A stretch of 29,920 nucleotides of DNA from Salisapilia sapeloensis (Eukaryota > Oomycota > Peronosporomycetes > Peronosporales > Salisapiliaceae), in NCBI GenBank assembly GCA_023334545.1, contig JAADVB010000225.1, positions 1 through 29,920 of the forward strand, in the 5' to 3' direction. The notes below the pieces were generated by a model that saw only the letters and a program-made list of their open reading frames with translations, was not told the DNA's origin and ran no database searches. Below are positions 1-9,568 of the stretch, one piece after another (position 1 is the stretch's first letter; every line of letters starts with the position of its first letter). A program made the position numbers and the translations under genes.

Positions 1-1
1 A

Positions 2-517
2 GAAGAACCTCCTGCTGAAGATCCACCTGCAAGACTAACTCCAGCCGATGAAGAAGAAAAGGAGCGTAAGCGAAAGCGTCAGCGAGAGTACGAAAAGACC
101 TACCGTAAGCGCAAGCAAGTGAGTCGAGTATACCATGTCCGTCTATCCTTTCAATTTTGTAACAATGCGTACTCGTAGATCAAAATGGCGGAACTTCGTG
201 AACAATGGATCAACAACGAGATCAAGATCGAAAAGCTCCGAGCGAAAAGCATTCAATCGGCTGTAATTCCTACCAAAGCGATGCATACTACAATCATGGA
301 TGAGTTTAATTATCTACGGATGGAAGAGAGAGCACTGACTTTGGACTACATCGCTTTACGTTCTTTAAAGGCTTGGAATCAAATTGCGCAGCTAAAGGAC
401 CAAAGAGAATGTGCTGAGCTCAAGACGGCCGCTCTATCAGGCTCTGGATTGGAAGATGACGTTAGAAGCCATCCACTTTCGTTGTTGTTTCTGCCACAAT
501 TTGAGTTTTCCTGGTAA
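2..517 (+). CDS. bZIP-like/coiled-coil protein, 3' part (5' end outside window)
   Basis: Partial gene entering from the left edge. Exon 2..118 is open in frame and encodes an acidic stretch followed by a very basic run (KERKRKRQREYEKTYRKRKQ). A GT-AG intron at 119..178 joins it in phase 0 to exon 179..517, which continues IKMAELREQW and then a charged, probably helical stretch. A basic run leading straight into a coiled coil is the layout of a bZIP DNA-binding domain, and many oomycete bZIPs depart from the usual Asn-x7-Arg signature. Here the usual Asn is not evident, so DNA binding is inference. The ATG at 185 is internal if the intron is real. The frame ends at TAA 515-517, but that TAA lies inside a possible splice donor (TG/GTAATG), so a further 3' exon is possible. 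It could instead be an unrelated coiled-coil protein. Confidence 0.5.
119..178 (+). other. Spliceosomal intron, 60 nt
   Basis: Donor GTGAGT at 119 and acceptor TCGTAG ending at 178. Removing it joins two open exons in phase 0, and reading through it in the same frame meets a stop at the TAG of the acceptor. The size matches the two introns in the T-protein gene (69 and 65 nt). Confidence 0.6.
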
Positions 518-1411
518 TGGATTTGCCTATTGGAGTTCATTTTCGAGAGAAAATGTTGAGAGACGAACGTAGCGTATACGTAATATGTTGAGTTTATAGT
601 CAATGGCTTCTATTTCTTTTAATTTGGTTGGATCGAACCAATGTGTAAGTAGTAGTAATAGTTTGTGGTACATGGCGTTATACCCGCTGGTATCGAAGTA
701 GCAATGATTAATTTGCACCACTTGGAAGGAGATATACCTTACGACGATACAAGCAATGATAGGAAAATCATGATAAAACTCTCTTAGGGGGTAAGCATTC
801 TTCCAGTAGGACCGTCCAGAGTTCTCGAAACCGGTGAAGGTGTGGGTAACTAGGCGGCAGATCATAATGCTGGAATGGGAGATGCAAGAGAGATATCTGG
901 TGATACTGAAACATCTGCATGTCCAATATCCGTACTGCTTGTTCTGGCAACCAGAAGTCTTGATCCATATTGAATGAGAGTCGGCAGTGCCCAATGATCT
1001 CAACAAATAATATACTAGCAGGCATGCCGTGTCATGTGGTAATCTCGGATGTTTGTGCGAAGCTACTGCATCTGATGTCATAGATATCAACTTGAACGAT
1101 CAAATGCTATTCATCACTCTATGTAGTTGAACCAACCAATCTGCTCCTTCCATGTGACGCAATAAAGGATCGGCATCAATGAAAGCGATCACCAACTGAA
1201 ATTAATAGATTGTCATTTTCTATCGACGAACATGTTTGTAAGATAGTGCCACACCTATGATACTATTCAATTATTCTTTAACATTTACTAAGGATCACAT
1301 ACGCTTCCCAGGATGGATGTTGGTCTGGGAGCTTCAACTTGTACGAAGTTTATAAAGATAGAAACTCGAAACTACCGGAACTAAATGTAGCAGTTGAAAC
1401 GCCCAAGTGCC
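518..1411 (+). other. Spacer with broken coding-like pieces
   Basis: No intact gene is visible. On the + strand, 810..986 is open and reads like protein (begins DRPEFSKPVKVW, then MLEWEMQERYLVILKHLHVQ) up to a TGA. The same frame continues to about 1122 with further stops. Shorter plausible pieces lie at 663..698 and 662..784 in two frames. A 187-codon opposite-strand frame (1090 down to 527) covers the same DNA but has an unconvincing composition. The pieces could be unrecognised 3' exons of the bZIP-like gene, or a decayed gene. The last 300 bases before 1412 are AT-rich and should carry the promoter of the next gene. Confidence 0.3.
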
Positions 1412-4400
1412 ATGGCATGGAAGAGGACTCATTCACCAAGCGACGCAAAGAGGAAAAAGGCGAAGAAAGGAATTAAAGATATGTTTGACTGGGTAAGGGA
1501 GAGAAGCAGTCAAATTCGTAAGTCAAAGTCACCACAATTTACTCCCCATGAGCTCCAAAATGCGGTTTTTAATAAGCATCGTACAATGTTTGTAAACGAA
1601 CTGGATCGTACATATGAGCATGCTGCTGCTGTAGGCACCTACTACAGTACGAACGACGTGTGCACTTCCAAGTACACTTGGCTTAGTTTTATGCCAAAGT
1701 CACTGCTCGAACAATTTCGCCGAGTTGCAAATTGCTACTTTCTCGTCATTTCCTTGCTCCAGCTCGGCACTAATCTTTCGCCAACGAATGAGTACTCTAC
1801 AATTGGACCACTTCTACTTGTTTTATTTGCAACGATGATAAAGGCTGGTCTGGAAGACCGCCGCCGCCATCATCTCGACTATGAATTGAACCATCGTTTT
1901 GCAGAAGTTCTTGTTTCTGCCGCTAACGATTCGACAGGCACTTTTCGAAAGAAAAACAAGGTCGTGAATTCGCCTGAGGACTGTCGTGACGGCTCTCTCG
2001 GGGATATATTTGAGTCGGTACATTGGAAAAGTTTACGTGTTGGTCAGGTTGTGCGAGTCCAGAAGGATGAAGCAGTTCCAGCGGACCTCTTATTACTCTT
2101 CTCAAGTGACAGCAACAATGAAGCTGTGTGTGAGACATCCTCATTAGATGGCGAGTCCGACATGAAAATTCGCCATTGCCTAGCTTGGGATAATATCAAA
2201 CCGGCTAAAGCTTGTGACTTTGGTGACTCAGTTCGAGCAAGGATCCGTTGTGAAGAGCCCCACCAGAGCATTTCTACTTTTGAAGGATTAATCACAATAT
2301 CCAGGCTAAAATCTAAATCTTCTTCAGGTCAGGGGAAGGTTCCAACTTACAAGCCAATATGGTCGCAAGATCGATCTATGGGGGCTGCTGATGATAGCGA
2401 CGACTTGAGTATCAGTATAGAAAACTTACTTTTACGTGGTACGAAGCTGAAGAACACCAAGTGGGTGATTGGTACCGTTGTTGCGGCTGGGAAAGATACC
2501 AAACTTATGCAGAATATGAAAGGAGCGCCATCAAAGTTTAGCCGAATGGATCGCATGGCAAATCGATGCGTGTTAGCTGTATTCGCAACCTTGTTTGTAA
2601 TTTGCTCTTCTCATGCTGCAAATCACTTGGTCGGTGCTGCTGCTGTCTACAAAAGGCAAGATACAGCTGATGCAATGTTGCACGTAGACCCTCCATCCTT
2701 TGCAAGTTACTGCAAATCCTGGATCACCTTTCTTATTCTTTACAACAACATGGTACCAATTTCGCTGTACATCAGTTTGGAAGTTATCAAGTGGTATCAA
2801 GCTCGTCGTATAGAAGAAGATACAGAATTGCACTGTCGCGAAACAGGTAACCATGCAACAGTCCGCACCACAGATATTAATGAGAACCTTGGTGAGATCA
2901 AGTACATTTTCAGTGATAAAACAGGCACTATAACAAAGAATCAAATGCTCTTCCGTCATTGTAGCATAGGCGGAATCGTTTTTGATGGGAAGACGATGGA
3001 GCTACGACAAAATTTTCGCGAAAGAAAAGGAGATAAAGAAGGAACAACGGATTTGCAACAGACAGGTTCTGAAAGTCCATTTTTCTCCAACACTGCAATG
3101 CAGCAGTCGAAACCATATAGTAATCGAAATGGTCGTCAGGTATCCTTAGACATACGATCGCATGACCAGCTATTTAATTTTGTTCATCCGACCCATGACT
3201 TGAGTTTGCGAGAGCAGGCAGTTGGAAAACTTGCTATTCCATTCTTTAGATGTATACTTCTTTGCCACACTGTGTCCATCGCAGAGTCGGACGGCACAGA
3301 TGAGCACGCGTGTACGTATTACGGAACGTCGCCAGACGAAGTAGCATTGCTTAACGCAGCTGCAGAGTTTTCATGTTATTATGATGGGAAAGATGGAAGT
3401 GTGGTATCACTTCGAGTGTTTGGAAAGCGTGAGAAGTACCAAATTCTCGATACGAATGAATTTGATAGCACTCGAAAATGCATGTCAGTTGTTGCACAAC
3501 GCGTATTCGACGATGAGAATGTCGAGGTCATGGACTATGAGAGAGATATCTTCGTATTCATGAAGGGTGCTGATAACGTTATGTTTCACAAAGCACTGAG
3601 AACATCAGAGCTCAAGCAGTTAGGGCAGCACATTCAGTATTTTGCTGAAATGGCATTGCGGACATTACTTTTCGGATTTAAAATAATATCTCAAGATGAA
3701 TACGAAACATGGAAAGAGGAGTCAGATAGCAGCAAGAAGAGCATGGAAAATAGGGAGCACAAAATTCAAACGAGTTTAAAAAGTCTTGAGTCATCTATGT
3801 ACCTCGTAGGAGCAAGTGGAGTGGAAGATCTCTTGCAAGAGAATGCAAAAGCGAGCATTCAAACTCTTCGAGAAGCTGATATCAATGTTTGGATGCTAAC
3901 GGGAGACAAAGAGGCAACTGCGGTTTCCATTGGTCATATGTGTGGCTTAATCGAGAAACAAACGCGTTTGATTGTCATAAAGGGAAAAAATCGAAATGAA
4001 TGTCTGGAGGAAATTGCTTTCGCTCGCAAGAGGATGAAAAGAAACGGCTTATGGACACCAGGCATTGCGAAGAAGAACTATGCTCTAGTGGTCAATAGCT
4101 CAGCTCTGGAATTTCTTCTGTCGGATCCTGGAGCAGCTACTCGACAGACAGTAATTGCGAGGCCATTGACTGCGGATGGATTAAACGAGACAAGTGTAGG
4201 TGGTCTATCTGAAAATGGAGGAGATAGTCATACGACGCCACCCAAGAGCAGGTTTGAAACAAATTTAGACAAAGCAGAACGGCATCAGATTGCGAACGAC
4301 AACCGTGGAAGCACGCGCAGATCGATAACAAGTACATCATCCATAGTTTCCAGCTCGGAACCAGCAAGTACAGAAGAGATTTTCATACAATTGGCGACTC

Positions 4401-7400
4401 AGTGTTCTACCGTCATCGCTTGTAGATTGAGTCCGATCCAAAAAGCTCAAGTGGTAAGTCTCATAAGAGAGTCCATCGGCAATCCGTTGACCTTGGCAAT
4501 TGGTGATGGAGGTAATGATGTTAGCATGATCCAAGAGGCGGACGTTGGTGTAGGTGTCTATGGTCATGAAGGTATGCAAGCCGTACGCGCTGCAGACTTT
4601 ACGCTTGCTAATTTTAGTCATCTACCACGCCTACTACTTGTTCATGGCAGATGGAATGCTCGACGCCTAGGACTGGTCATCTTGTTCACATTTTACAAAA
4701 ACTTTGCTCTCATCTCGACGCTGATGTGGAACTCTGTGCGAAATACGTTTTCAGGTCAAACACTTTACGAGTCATATCTGATGGCTGGATGGAATGTCTT
4801 TTATACTTTCTTTCCAATTTTCGTACTAGGTATCTATGACAAAGACTTGTCTGCTGGCATCGTACTTGCATGCCCGTTCGCCTATAAAACTTCTATGAAA
4901 GAGAACCAGCTTACCATATCTCGTTTAACGAAGTGGACGTCCGCAGCGGCGCTTCATGCGTCAATTGTGATTGGGATGTTTTTTATGGCAGAAAACCGCT
5001 CTATGTCAGATGCTGACGGGAAGACCGATGGTATCTACACACTTGGGACTGCGATTTATAGTTGCCTCATCTACGTGGTCACTGCTAAAGCTGCTTTAAT
5101 AATGGAGCCAATATATAGGTGGCGAAGTGTGCAGTATTTATCTCTAGCCGGCGGCATTATTGCATTCTTTGTCTACACTGGCATATACTGCAACCTCTAC
5201 GTCCTCTTTCCATACTTCGATGTCTTTCGAGATATGTATGGAATATTTTCTCGTCTCGTCTTAAACTCGACGTACTGGCTTATTTGCCTTTTAACGACTG
5301 TGCTGTCAATTCTACCTGACGTCGTTGTCGTGTACTTCCAAAAGACGTATTTGCCAAGCAGCAATGACATCCTTCGCGAGATCGATGTCGGTTTTGATGA
5401 AGAATACATTGAAGAGCGAGACTACGCCTTAAATGCATCGATTTCAGCGGATCGCAGCATGGATTTACTTGGTCCAACGCGTTCACAGAGAAGTGGGAGT
5501 TTTTCTGCAAGACGTAGAACACTTCGAGATTCATCAGGCTCCTTTCATCCTAATCGTGCAAATGAAAATTGGGGAGTGGACTTGTCCGATTCTCACAATG
5601 AACCATCAGAATGCATGGAGCTCACGAGGCTGCTAACAGATTGTCAAAGAGCGATTGCCCAAGAACTTGGTATGCCAGATCCATTGCTTCGAGATGAAGA
5701 AATAAACAACACTTCCTCATTCAAGCGTCAGCCAAAAACTCATCCGATAACACTACAGTTCATGGGAGAAGAGCATCAATACCTGGAGCAAGAGTATCAG
5801 TACGTGTTTGCGTGTCGTGAACGCCCACGTGTCTTACTCTGCCTTCACTTGTTATTAGTCTTCATTCCTTTCTACGCAGTTTATGAAGTCTTCATAGAGA
5901 AGCAGATGGACTATTTAAATGTACGCATAAGTATGTTCCTCTTGGCTGTCTTATGCATACGCCTGGTTCGAACAACGGCATTTATTAAGCACTATCACAA
6001 GATAGTAACAACATGCACGGCTATTGCTGGCTTCACTTTAACAGTGACCATTTCGGACACTGGGAAATTTGCTACTGCACTATTTCCCGTTGTGGCATTC
6101 GTAATCATACGAGTCCACTTTCACTACGCGCTTCTTCTGGCTGCAGGTCATGCTGCCTTCTACTTTTCTCTAACATCCTTTGCAATGGCATTTAAACCTG
6201 GATCCCCAGCAGCCAACGAACAACTGTTCTTTTGTCTCTACATGATATTCACGATTATCTTTTCTGCCACGGCGAGCTACTCGCTTCAGCTCACTATGCG
6301 AAAAGAGTTTTTACAAAGTCGATCTCTAGGATTAGAGCAAAAGCGATCGACTGAGATATTGAACAATATGATGCCAGCACACGTTGTGCAAAGACTTCAC
6401 AATGGTGAAACTTCTATTAGTGATGAAGAACCGGACGTCACGATTTTATTTTGTGATATTGCCAATTTTAATGCCGCACTTAATAAGTTTGATGCGAATG
6501 AAGTTGTTTCAATTCTCGATAGGCTGTATTCTTTATTCGACCAACTCTGCATCAAGCATGGAGTTCAAAAGATGGAAACAGTAGGGAAGACATACATGGC
6601 ATGTGCTGGTCTTCAAGGAAAAATGAAAGGCAAGATGGCTGCTGTTCGGGTTGCTGCCATGGCAACAGATATGCTCGATATAATCTCATCGATTGGCACA
6701 TCCGAAGGGTATAGTATTCAAATACGCATCGGAATCAATTCTGGACCTGTATTGAGTGGACTAGTTGGCACCAAGAAGCAGCAATTTTCTTTATTCGGAG
6801 ACACTGTGAACACGGCATCAAGAATGCAATCTACAGGGATTATCGGTCGGTGCCAGTTATCTCGTGAAACCTATTTAAAGTTGTCCAGGCATTTCATTTT
6901 TGATGAACGTAAGGTGGAGGCGAAAGGCAAAGGTTGGCTTACAACCTATATCCTCGATGAGCCAAAAAGTATTTTAGCTCACATGGCTTGTGCAGGAAGA
7001 CTCGATGCTGTCAACAGACGAACTTCAACACAATCAACACCTTCTTTTAAACCTTCCTCACCAGTGCATGGAAATCTTAATGAAGATAGTCTGAGGATGC
7101 TTACAGCGGCTGGACAGTCAAAGTTGAAAGTCTGGAGTGATTTCTTAAATATGAGAAGCGTATCGAGATGGGTATTAGGCGTAGGAGATGCGGAATCTAC
7201 AGCGGAAGCGGATGAAAATCGAACAAACGTGGAAATAATGGCACAAATCAGAAGGCTGATACTAACTTTCAAAGACGATGATGTAGAAGATGAATACCGG
7301 CTGAAAACCAGTTCAGCTCGGGTGGCTGGTTCCCGTAAGACGATTCTAGCAATCATCTACTACTTTACATTTGCAATTATCCGAGATATTACATTATCTG

Positions 7401-9001
7401 ATACGATTTTTAGCAGCAATACGAAAACTTATGGACATGTCTACGAAGATACTCTATTGCTTGTTGGTTCGCGAGGCGGCTTCATTGTGTTTGCTGCAGT
7501 TATATTGCTTACATTTCGAAAGGGAATAAGTGAAGCGTTTATAAAGTATGCTCCTTATATGACGACACTGAATTACTTCTGTTGTTTACTTGCGGCAAAC
7601 AATCCTCTATATGTGTTTTGGCGGAGAGCGTACGAAGCTGATCTCAATCCAGGCCCATTCTATGTTCTAGCCTGTTTGGACTTTATTGCCATTATGCTCG
7701 TCATGTCGAACGGAGGATCTTTGCAGCACCGGTTCGTGATCATGTGCAATACAGTACTACTGGTGACCACAACAGCGATAAATATACACATGATGATATC
7801 AAGTCCACTGCAACCGGAAAAGTTTAACTCCAACTTTCAGCCGTCCTACCCGTTAATATTGCTGTTCATGGCAGCAATCATTAATTTCATTGCAACTTCA
7901 AGTGTCGAATCTTTCCATCGTCGTCAATATCTACTCATCAAGCGAACAAAGCAGGAGACTGAAACTGCAGATCATTTAATATATCACATGCTTCCTGCAG
8001 CAGTTGTAGCCCGACTTAAGACTGGTGATGCCGTTTGTGAACATCACCGTCAGGTCGGCATATTGTTTTCGGACATCAAAGGTTTTACTTCCATGTCGTC
8101 TAAAGCAGATCCGACACAAGTGGTCTCCGTCCTTAGCTCTCTATTCAGTGCTTTTGATCGGCTAACCGAAACGCACGGCGTTTTCAAATTACAGACCATT
8201 GGAGATGCCTACGTGATTGTATCTGGATTGCCGTATGTTGACATCAGCGCTGCTGCCTCGAAGTCGTTAGCAGACATCTCGTTCTCAAATTATGCCCTTT
8301 CAAAGTCAACCGCTGTCCGGCAGCCAGTGCTCAATTATGGTGCTAACAAAGCTGGTGAAGATGTATTGAAAGAGATTGAGGCAGACGAAATACGGACTTC
8401 TTCTCCGACAGCAAAATTGGCAGAAAATGCCAGGAGAGTAACTTTGGTAAGAACGATGACTCAACGAAGCGACATACAATCGAAAGAATCATCAGCGAAG
8501 CAATCGTCTGCAGATAGCAGCTCAAAACCTATAGAATACACTCGGAACGGTAGAAAAGGAGCCGCAAATGTCTTAACTGGGCGATCTAGATTGGCGTCGC
8601 GCCGAACCACGATTAAAGATGCGTCGAGACTCCAGTTACGAACACATATTCGTGATTTGTTATTGATGGCACGCGATATGCATCGTGAAGTTGCGGCCAT
8701 TACAGATCCAAACACTGGAGAGCAGCTTCAGATGCGCATTGGTATTCACATCGGAAATATTATTGGTGGCGTGATTGGCACTACGACACTAAGGTATGAT
8801 ATGTGGGGGCACGATGTCTTGACTGCGAATGAGATGGAATCCAATGGTGTACCTGGAAAGACGCTTGTGAGCCCCCAAGTGGCATTGGCTGTGAGTGGCA
8901 TGAAAGATATCCAGTGCGAGTTCCATCGAGAAGTGGAATTTACGAATGCTGGCAAGATGAACACCTACCTAGTTGAGTGTAGCCCGGACCAGGAAGACTA
9001 G
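1412..9001 (+). CDS. P4-type ATPase (lipid flippase) fused to tandem guanylyl cyclase domains, 2529 aa
   Basis: A single uninterrupted reading frame. The ATG at 1412 is the first Met after an in-frame TAG at 1388 and gives a normal flippase start, with the KYTWLSFMPKSLLEQFRRVAN motif just downstream. Flippase part (about residues 1-1330): DGES at 246-249, PISL in TM4 at 449-452, DKTGT with phosphorylated Asp502, MLTGDK near 828 and GDGGND at 1031-1036. After it come a six-helix block (about 1470-1640), cyclase domain 1 (about 1650-1840), a linker, a second six-helix block (about 1985-2170) and cyclase domain 2 (about 2195-2525). Domain 1 has Glu1722 and Ser1793 in the purine pocket and Asn1800/Arg1804, but Lys1726 at the second metal position. 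Domain 2 has both metal aspartates (2221, 2265) but Leu2470/Glu2474 where Asn/Arg belong. Together they form one predicted GTP-cyclising site. The same architecture is known in ciliates and apicomplexans. cGMP production is inferred from the Glu. Confidence 0.93.
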   Translation: MAWKRTHSPSDAKRKKAKKGIKDMFDWVRERSSQIRKSKSPQFTPHELQNAVFNKHRTMFVNELDRTYEHAAAVGTYYSTNDVCTSKYTWLSFMPKSLLEQFRRVANCYFLVISLLQLGTNLSPTNEYSTIGPLLLVLFATMIKAGLEDRRRHHLDYELNHRFAEVLVSAANDSTGTFRKKNKVVNSPEDCRDGSLGDIFESVHWKSLRVGQVVRVQKDEAVPADLLLLFSSDSNNEAVCETSSLDGESDMKIRHCLAWDNIKPAKACDFGDSVRARIRCEEPHQSISTFEGLITISRLKSKSSSGQGKVPTYKPIWSQDRSMGAADDSDDLSISIENLLLRGTKLKNTKWVIGTVVAAGKDTKLMQNMKGAPSKFSRMDRMANRCVLAVFATLFVICSSHAANHLVGAAAVYKRQDTADAMLHVDPPSFASYCKSWITFLILYNNMVPISLYISLEVIKWYQARRIEEDTELHCRETGNHATVRTTDINENLGEIKYIFSDKTGTITKNQMLFRHCSIGGIVFDGKTMELRQNFRERKGDKEGTTDLQQTGSESPFFSNTAMQQSKPYSNRNGRQVSLDIRSHDQLFNFVHPTHDLSLREQAVGKLAIPFFRCILLCHTVSIAESDGTDEHACTYYGTSPDEVALLNAAAEFSCYYDGKDGSVVSLRVFGKREKYQILDTNEFDSTRKCMSVVAQRVFDDENVEVMDYERDIFVFMKGADNVMFHKALRTSELKQLGQHIQYFAEMALRTLLFGFKIISQDEYETWKEESDSSKKSMENREHKIQTSLKSLESSMYLVGASGVEDLLQENAKASIQTLREADINVWMLTGDKEATAVSIGHMCGLIEKQTRLIVIKGKNRNECLEEIAFARKRMKRNGLWTPGIAKKNYALVVNSSALEFLLSDPGAATRQTVIARPLTADGLNETSVGGLSENGGDSHTTPPKSRFETNLDKAERHQIANDNRGSTRRSITSTSSIVSSSEPASTEEIFIQLATQCSTVIACRLSPIQKAQVVSLIRESIGNPLTLAIGDGGNDVSMIQEADVGVGVYGHEGMQAVRAADFTLANFSHLPRLLLVHGRWNARRLGLVILFTFYKNFALISTLMWNSVRNTFSGQTLYESYLMAGWNVFYTFFPIFVLGIYDKDLSAGIVLACPFAYKTSMKENQLTISRLTKWTSAAALHASIVIGMFFMAENRSMSDADGKTDGIYTLGTAIYSCLIYVVTAKAALIMEPIYRWRSVQYLSLAGGIIAFFVYTGIYCNLYVLFPYFDVFRDMYGIFSRLVLNSTYWLICLLTTVLSILPDVVVVYFQKTYLPSSNDILREIDVGFDEEYIEERDYALNASISADRSMDLLGPTRSQRSGSFSARRRTLRDSSGSFHPNRANENWGVDLSDSHNEPSECMELTRLLTDCQRAIAQELGMPDPLLRDEEINNTSSFKRQPKTHPITLQFMGEEHQYLEQEYQYVFACRERPRVLLCLHLLLVFIPFYAVYEVFIEKQMDYLNVRISMFLLAVLCIRLVRTTAFIKHYHKIVTTCTAIAGFTLTVTISDTGKFATALFPVVAFVIIRVHFHYALLLAAGHAAFYFSLTSFAMAFKPGSPAANEQLFFCLYMIFTIIFSATASYSLQLTMRKEFLQSRSLGLEQKRSTEILNNMMPAHVVQRLHNGETSISDEEPDVTILFCDIANFNAALNKFDANEVVSILDRLYSLFDQLCIKHGVQKMETVGKTYMACAGLQGKMKGKMAAVRVAAMATDMLDIISSIGTSEGYSIQIRIGINSGPVLSGLVGTKKQQFSLFGDTVNTASRMQSTGIIGRCQLSRETYLKLSRHFIFDERKVEAKGKGWLTTYILDEPKSILAHMACAGRLDAVNRRTSTQSTPSFKPSSPVHGNLNEDSLRMLTAAGQSKLKVWSDFLNMRSVSRWVLGVGDAESTAEADENRTNVEIMAQIRRLILTFKDDDVEDEYRLKTSSARVAGSRKTILAIIYYFTFAIIRDITLSDTIFSSNTKTYGHVYEDTLLLVGSRGGFIVFAAVILLTFRKGISEAFIKYAPYMTTLNYFCCLLAANNPLYVFWRRAYEADLNPGPFYVLACLDFIAIMLVMSNGGSLQHRFVIMCNTVLLVTTTAINIHMMISSPLQPEKFNSNFQPSYPLILLFMAAIINFIATSSVESFHRRQYLLIKRTKQETETADHLIYHMLPAAVVARLKTGDAVCEHHRQVGILFSDIKGFTSMSSKADPTQVVSVLSSLFSAFDRLTETHGVFKLQTIGDAYVIVSGLPYVDISAAASKSLADISFSNYALSKSTAVRQPVLNYGANKAGEDVLKEIEADEIRTSSPTAKLAENARRVTLVRTMTQRSDIQSKESSAKQSSADSSSKPIEYTRNGRKGAANVLTGRSRLASRRTTIKDASRLQLRTHIRDLLLMARDMHREVAAITDPNTGEQLQMRIGIHIGNIIGGVIGTTTLRYDMWGHDVLTANEMESNGVPGKTLVSPQVALAVSGMKDIQCEFHREVEFTNAGKMNTYLVECSPDQED

Positions 9002-9568
9002 CGGCATCTTAGCAAAGTGTTCTCATTTAACATCTTGTGACCATCAACTTCAATAAGACTTCTAGCTAGTTCACACATCACTTGTACTGGTCTAGATACA
9101 AAAGCATTTTTCAGATATACTTCATCTAATAAAAGTTAGTTTTATTTGCTAATGTGCGCTTTTTTGTTGTATTTATTTTTACCAAAGTGTACTCTAACCA
9201 AGTCCGCTGATTGGTCAAAATACGTGTACATCTATCTATCGTGACACAACCAACGAAATGGGATTTTTGAGGTCTCATCTCCGCTTGCTTCCATGTCAAA
9301 TGCCCAATATGCTTTCTCAAATGGCATGATGTTTTCCTTTTGCAACCATAAATGAAATGACCAGAATTATTTACTTGTATATTGGTATCTAGCGCTCATC
9401 AGTTCATACTCGCTACCGTCTTATCGATTCATTCCCCAAACGACTTTATAGCGATAGCAAAGTCACGAATAGAGCTCCACGCGTCTTGTCTGATTTGGTA
9501 ATGTGATCTAAGTAGCATGTACGATCAAGATAGTGAACTTATTCGTGTACATACGTTCTTACGTGCAG
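9002..9568. other. Spacer, probably holding the unplaced first exon of the methyltransferase
   Basis: AT-rich, with no convincing coding sequence. The first part should carry the 3' end of the flippase-cyclase mRNA. The right end has a splice-acceptor-like TTACGTGCAG ending at 9568. A donor-like GGTAATG at 9497 would make a 71-nt intron, 9498..9568, but the frame leading into it (9393..9497) has no ATG. An alternative ATG at 9517 would need an implausible 22-nt intron. The 5' end of the next gene is therefore not settled. Confidence 0.4.

Noticed and set aside
527-1090. 187-codon - strand frame
   Set aside because: Composition is not protein-like and it overlaps better + strand pieces; treated as a shadow.
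1394-1411. TTG as start of the flippase-cyclase gene (and TTG/GTG for the 5-phosphatase and P5-ATPase)
   Set aside because: Nuclear genes normally start at ATG; the ATGs at 1412, 11844 and 22986 give sensible N-termini.
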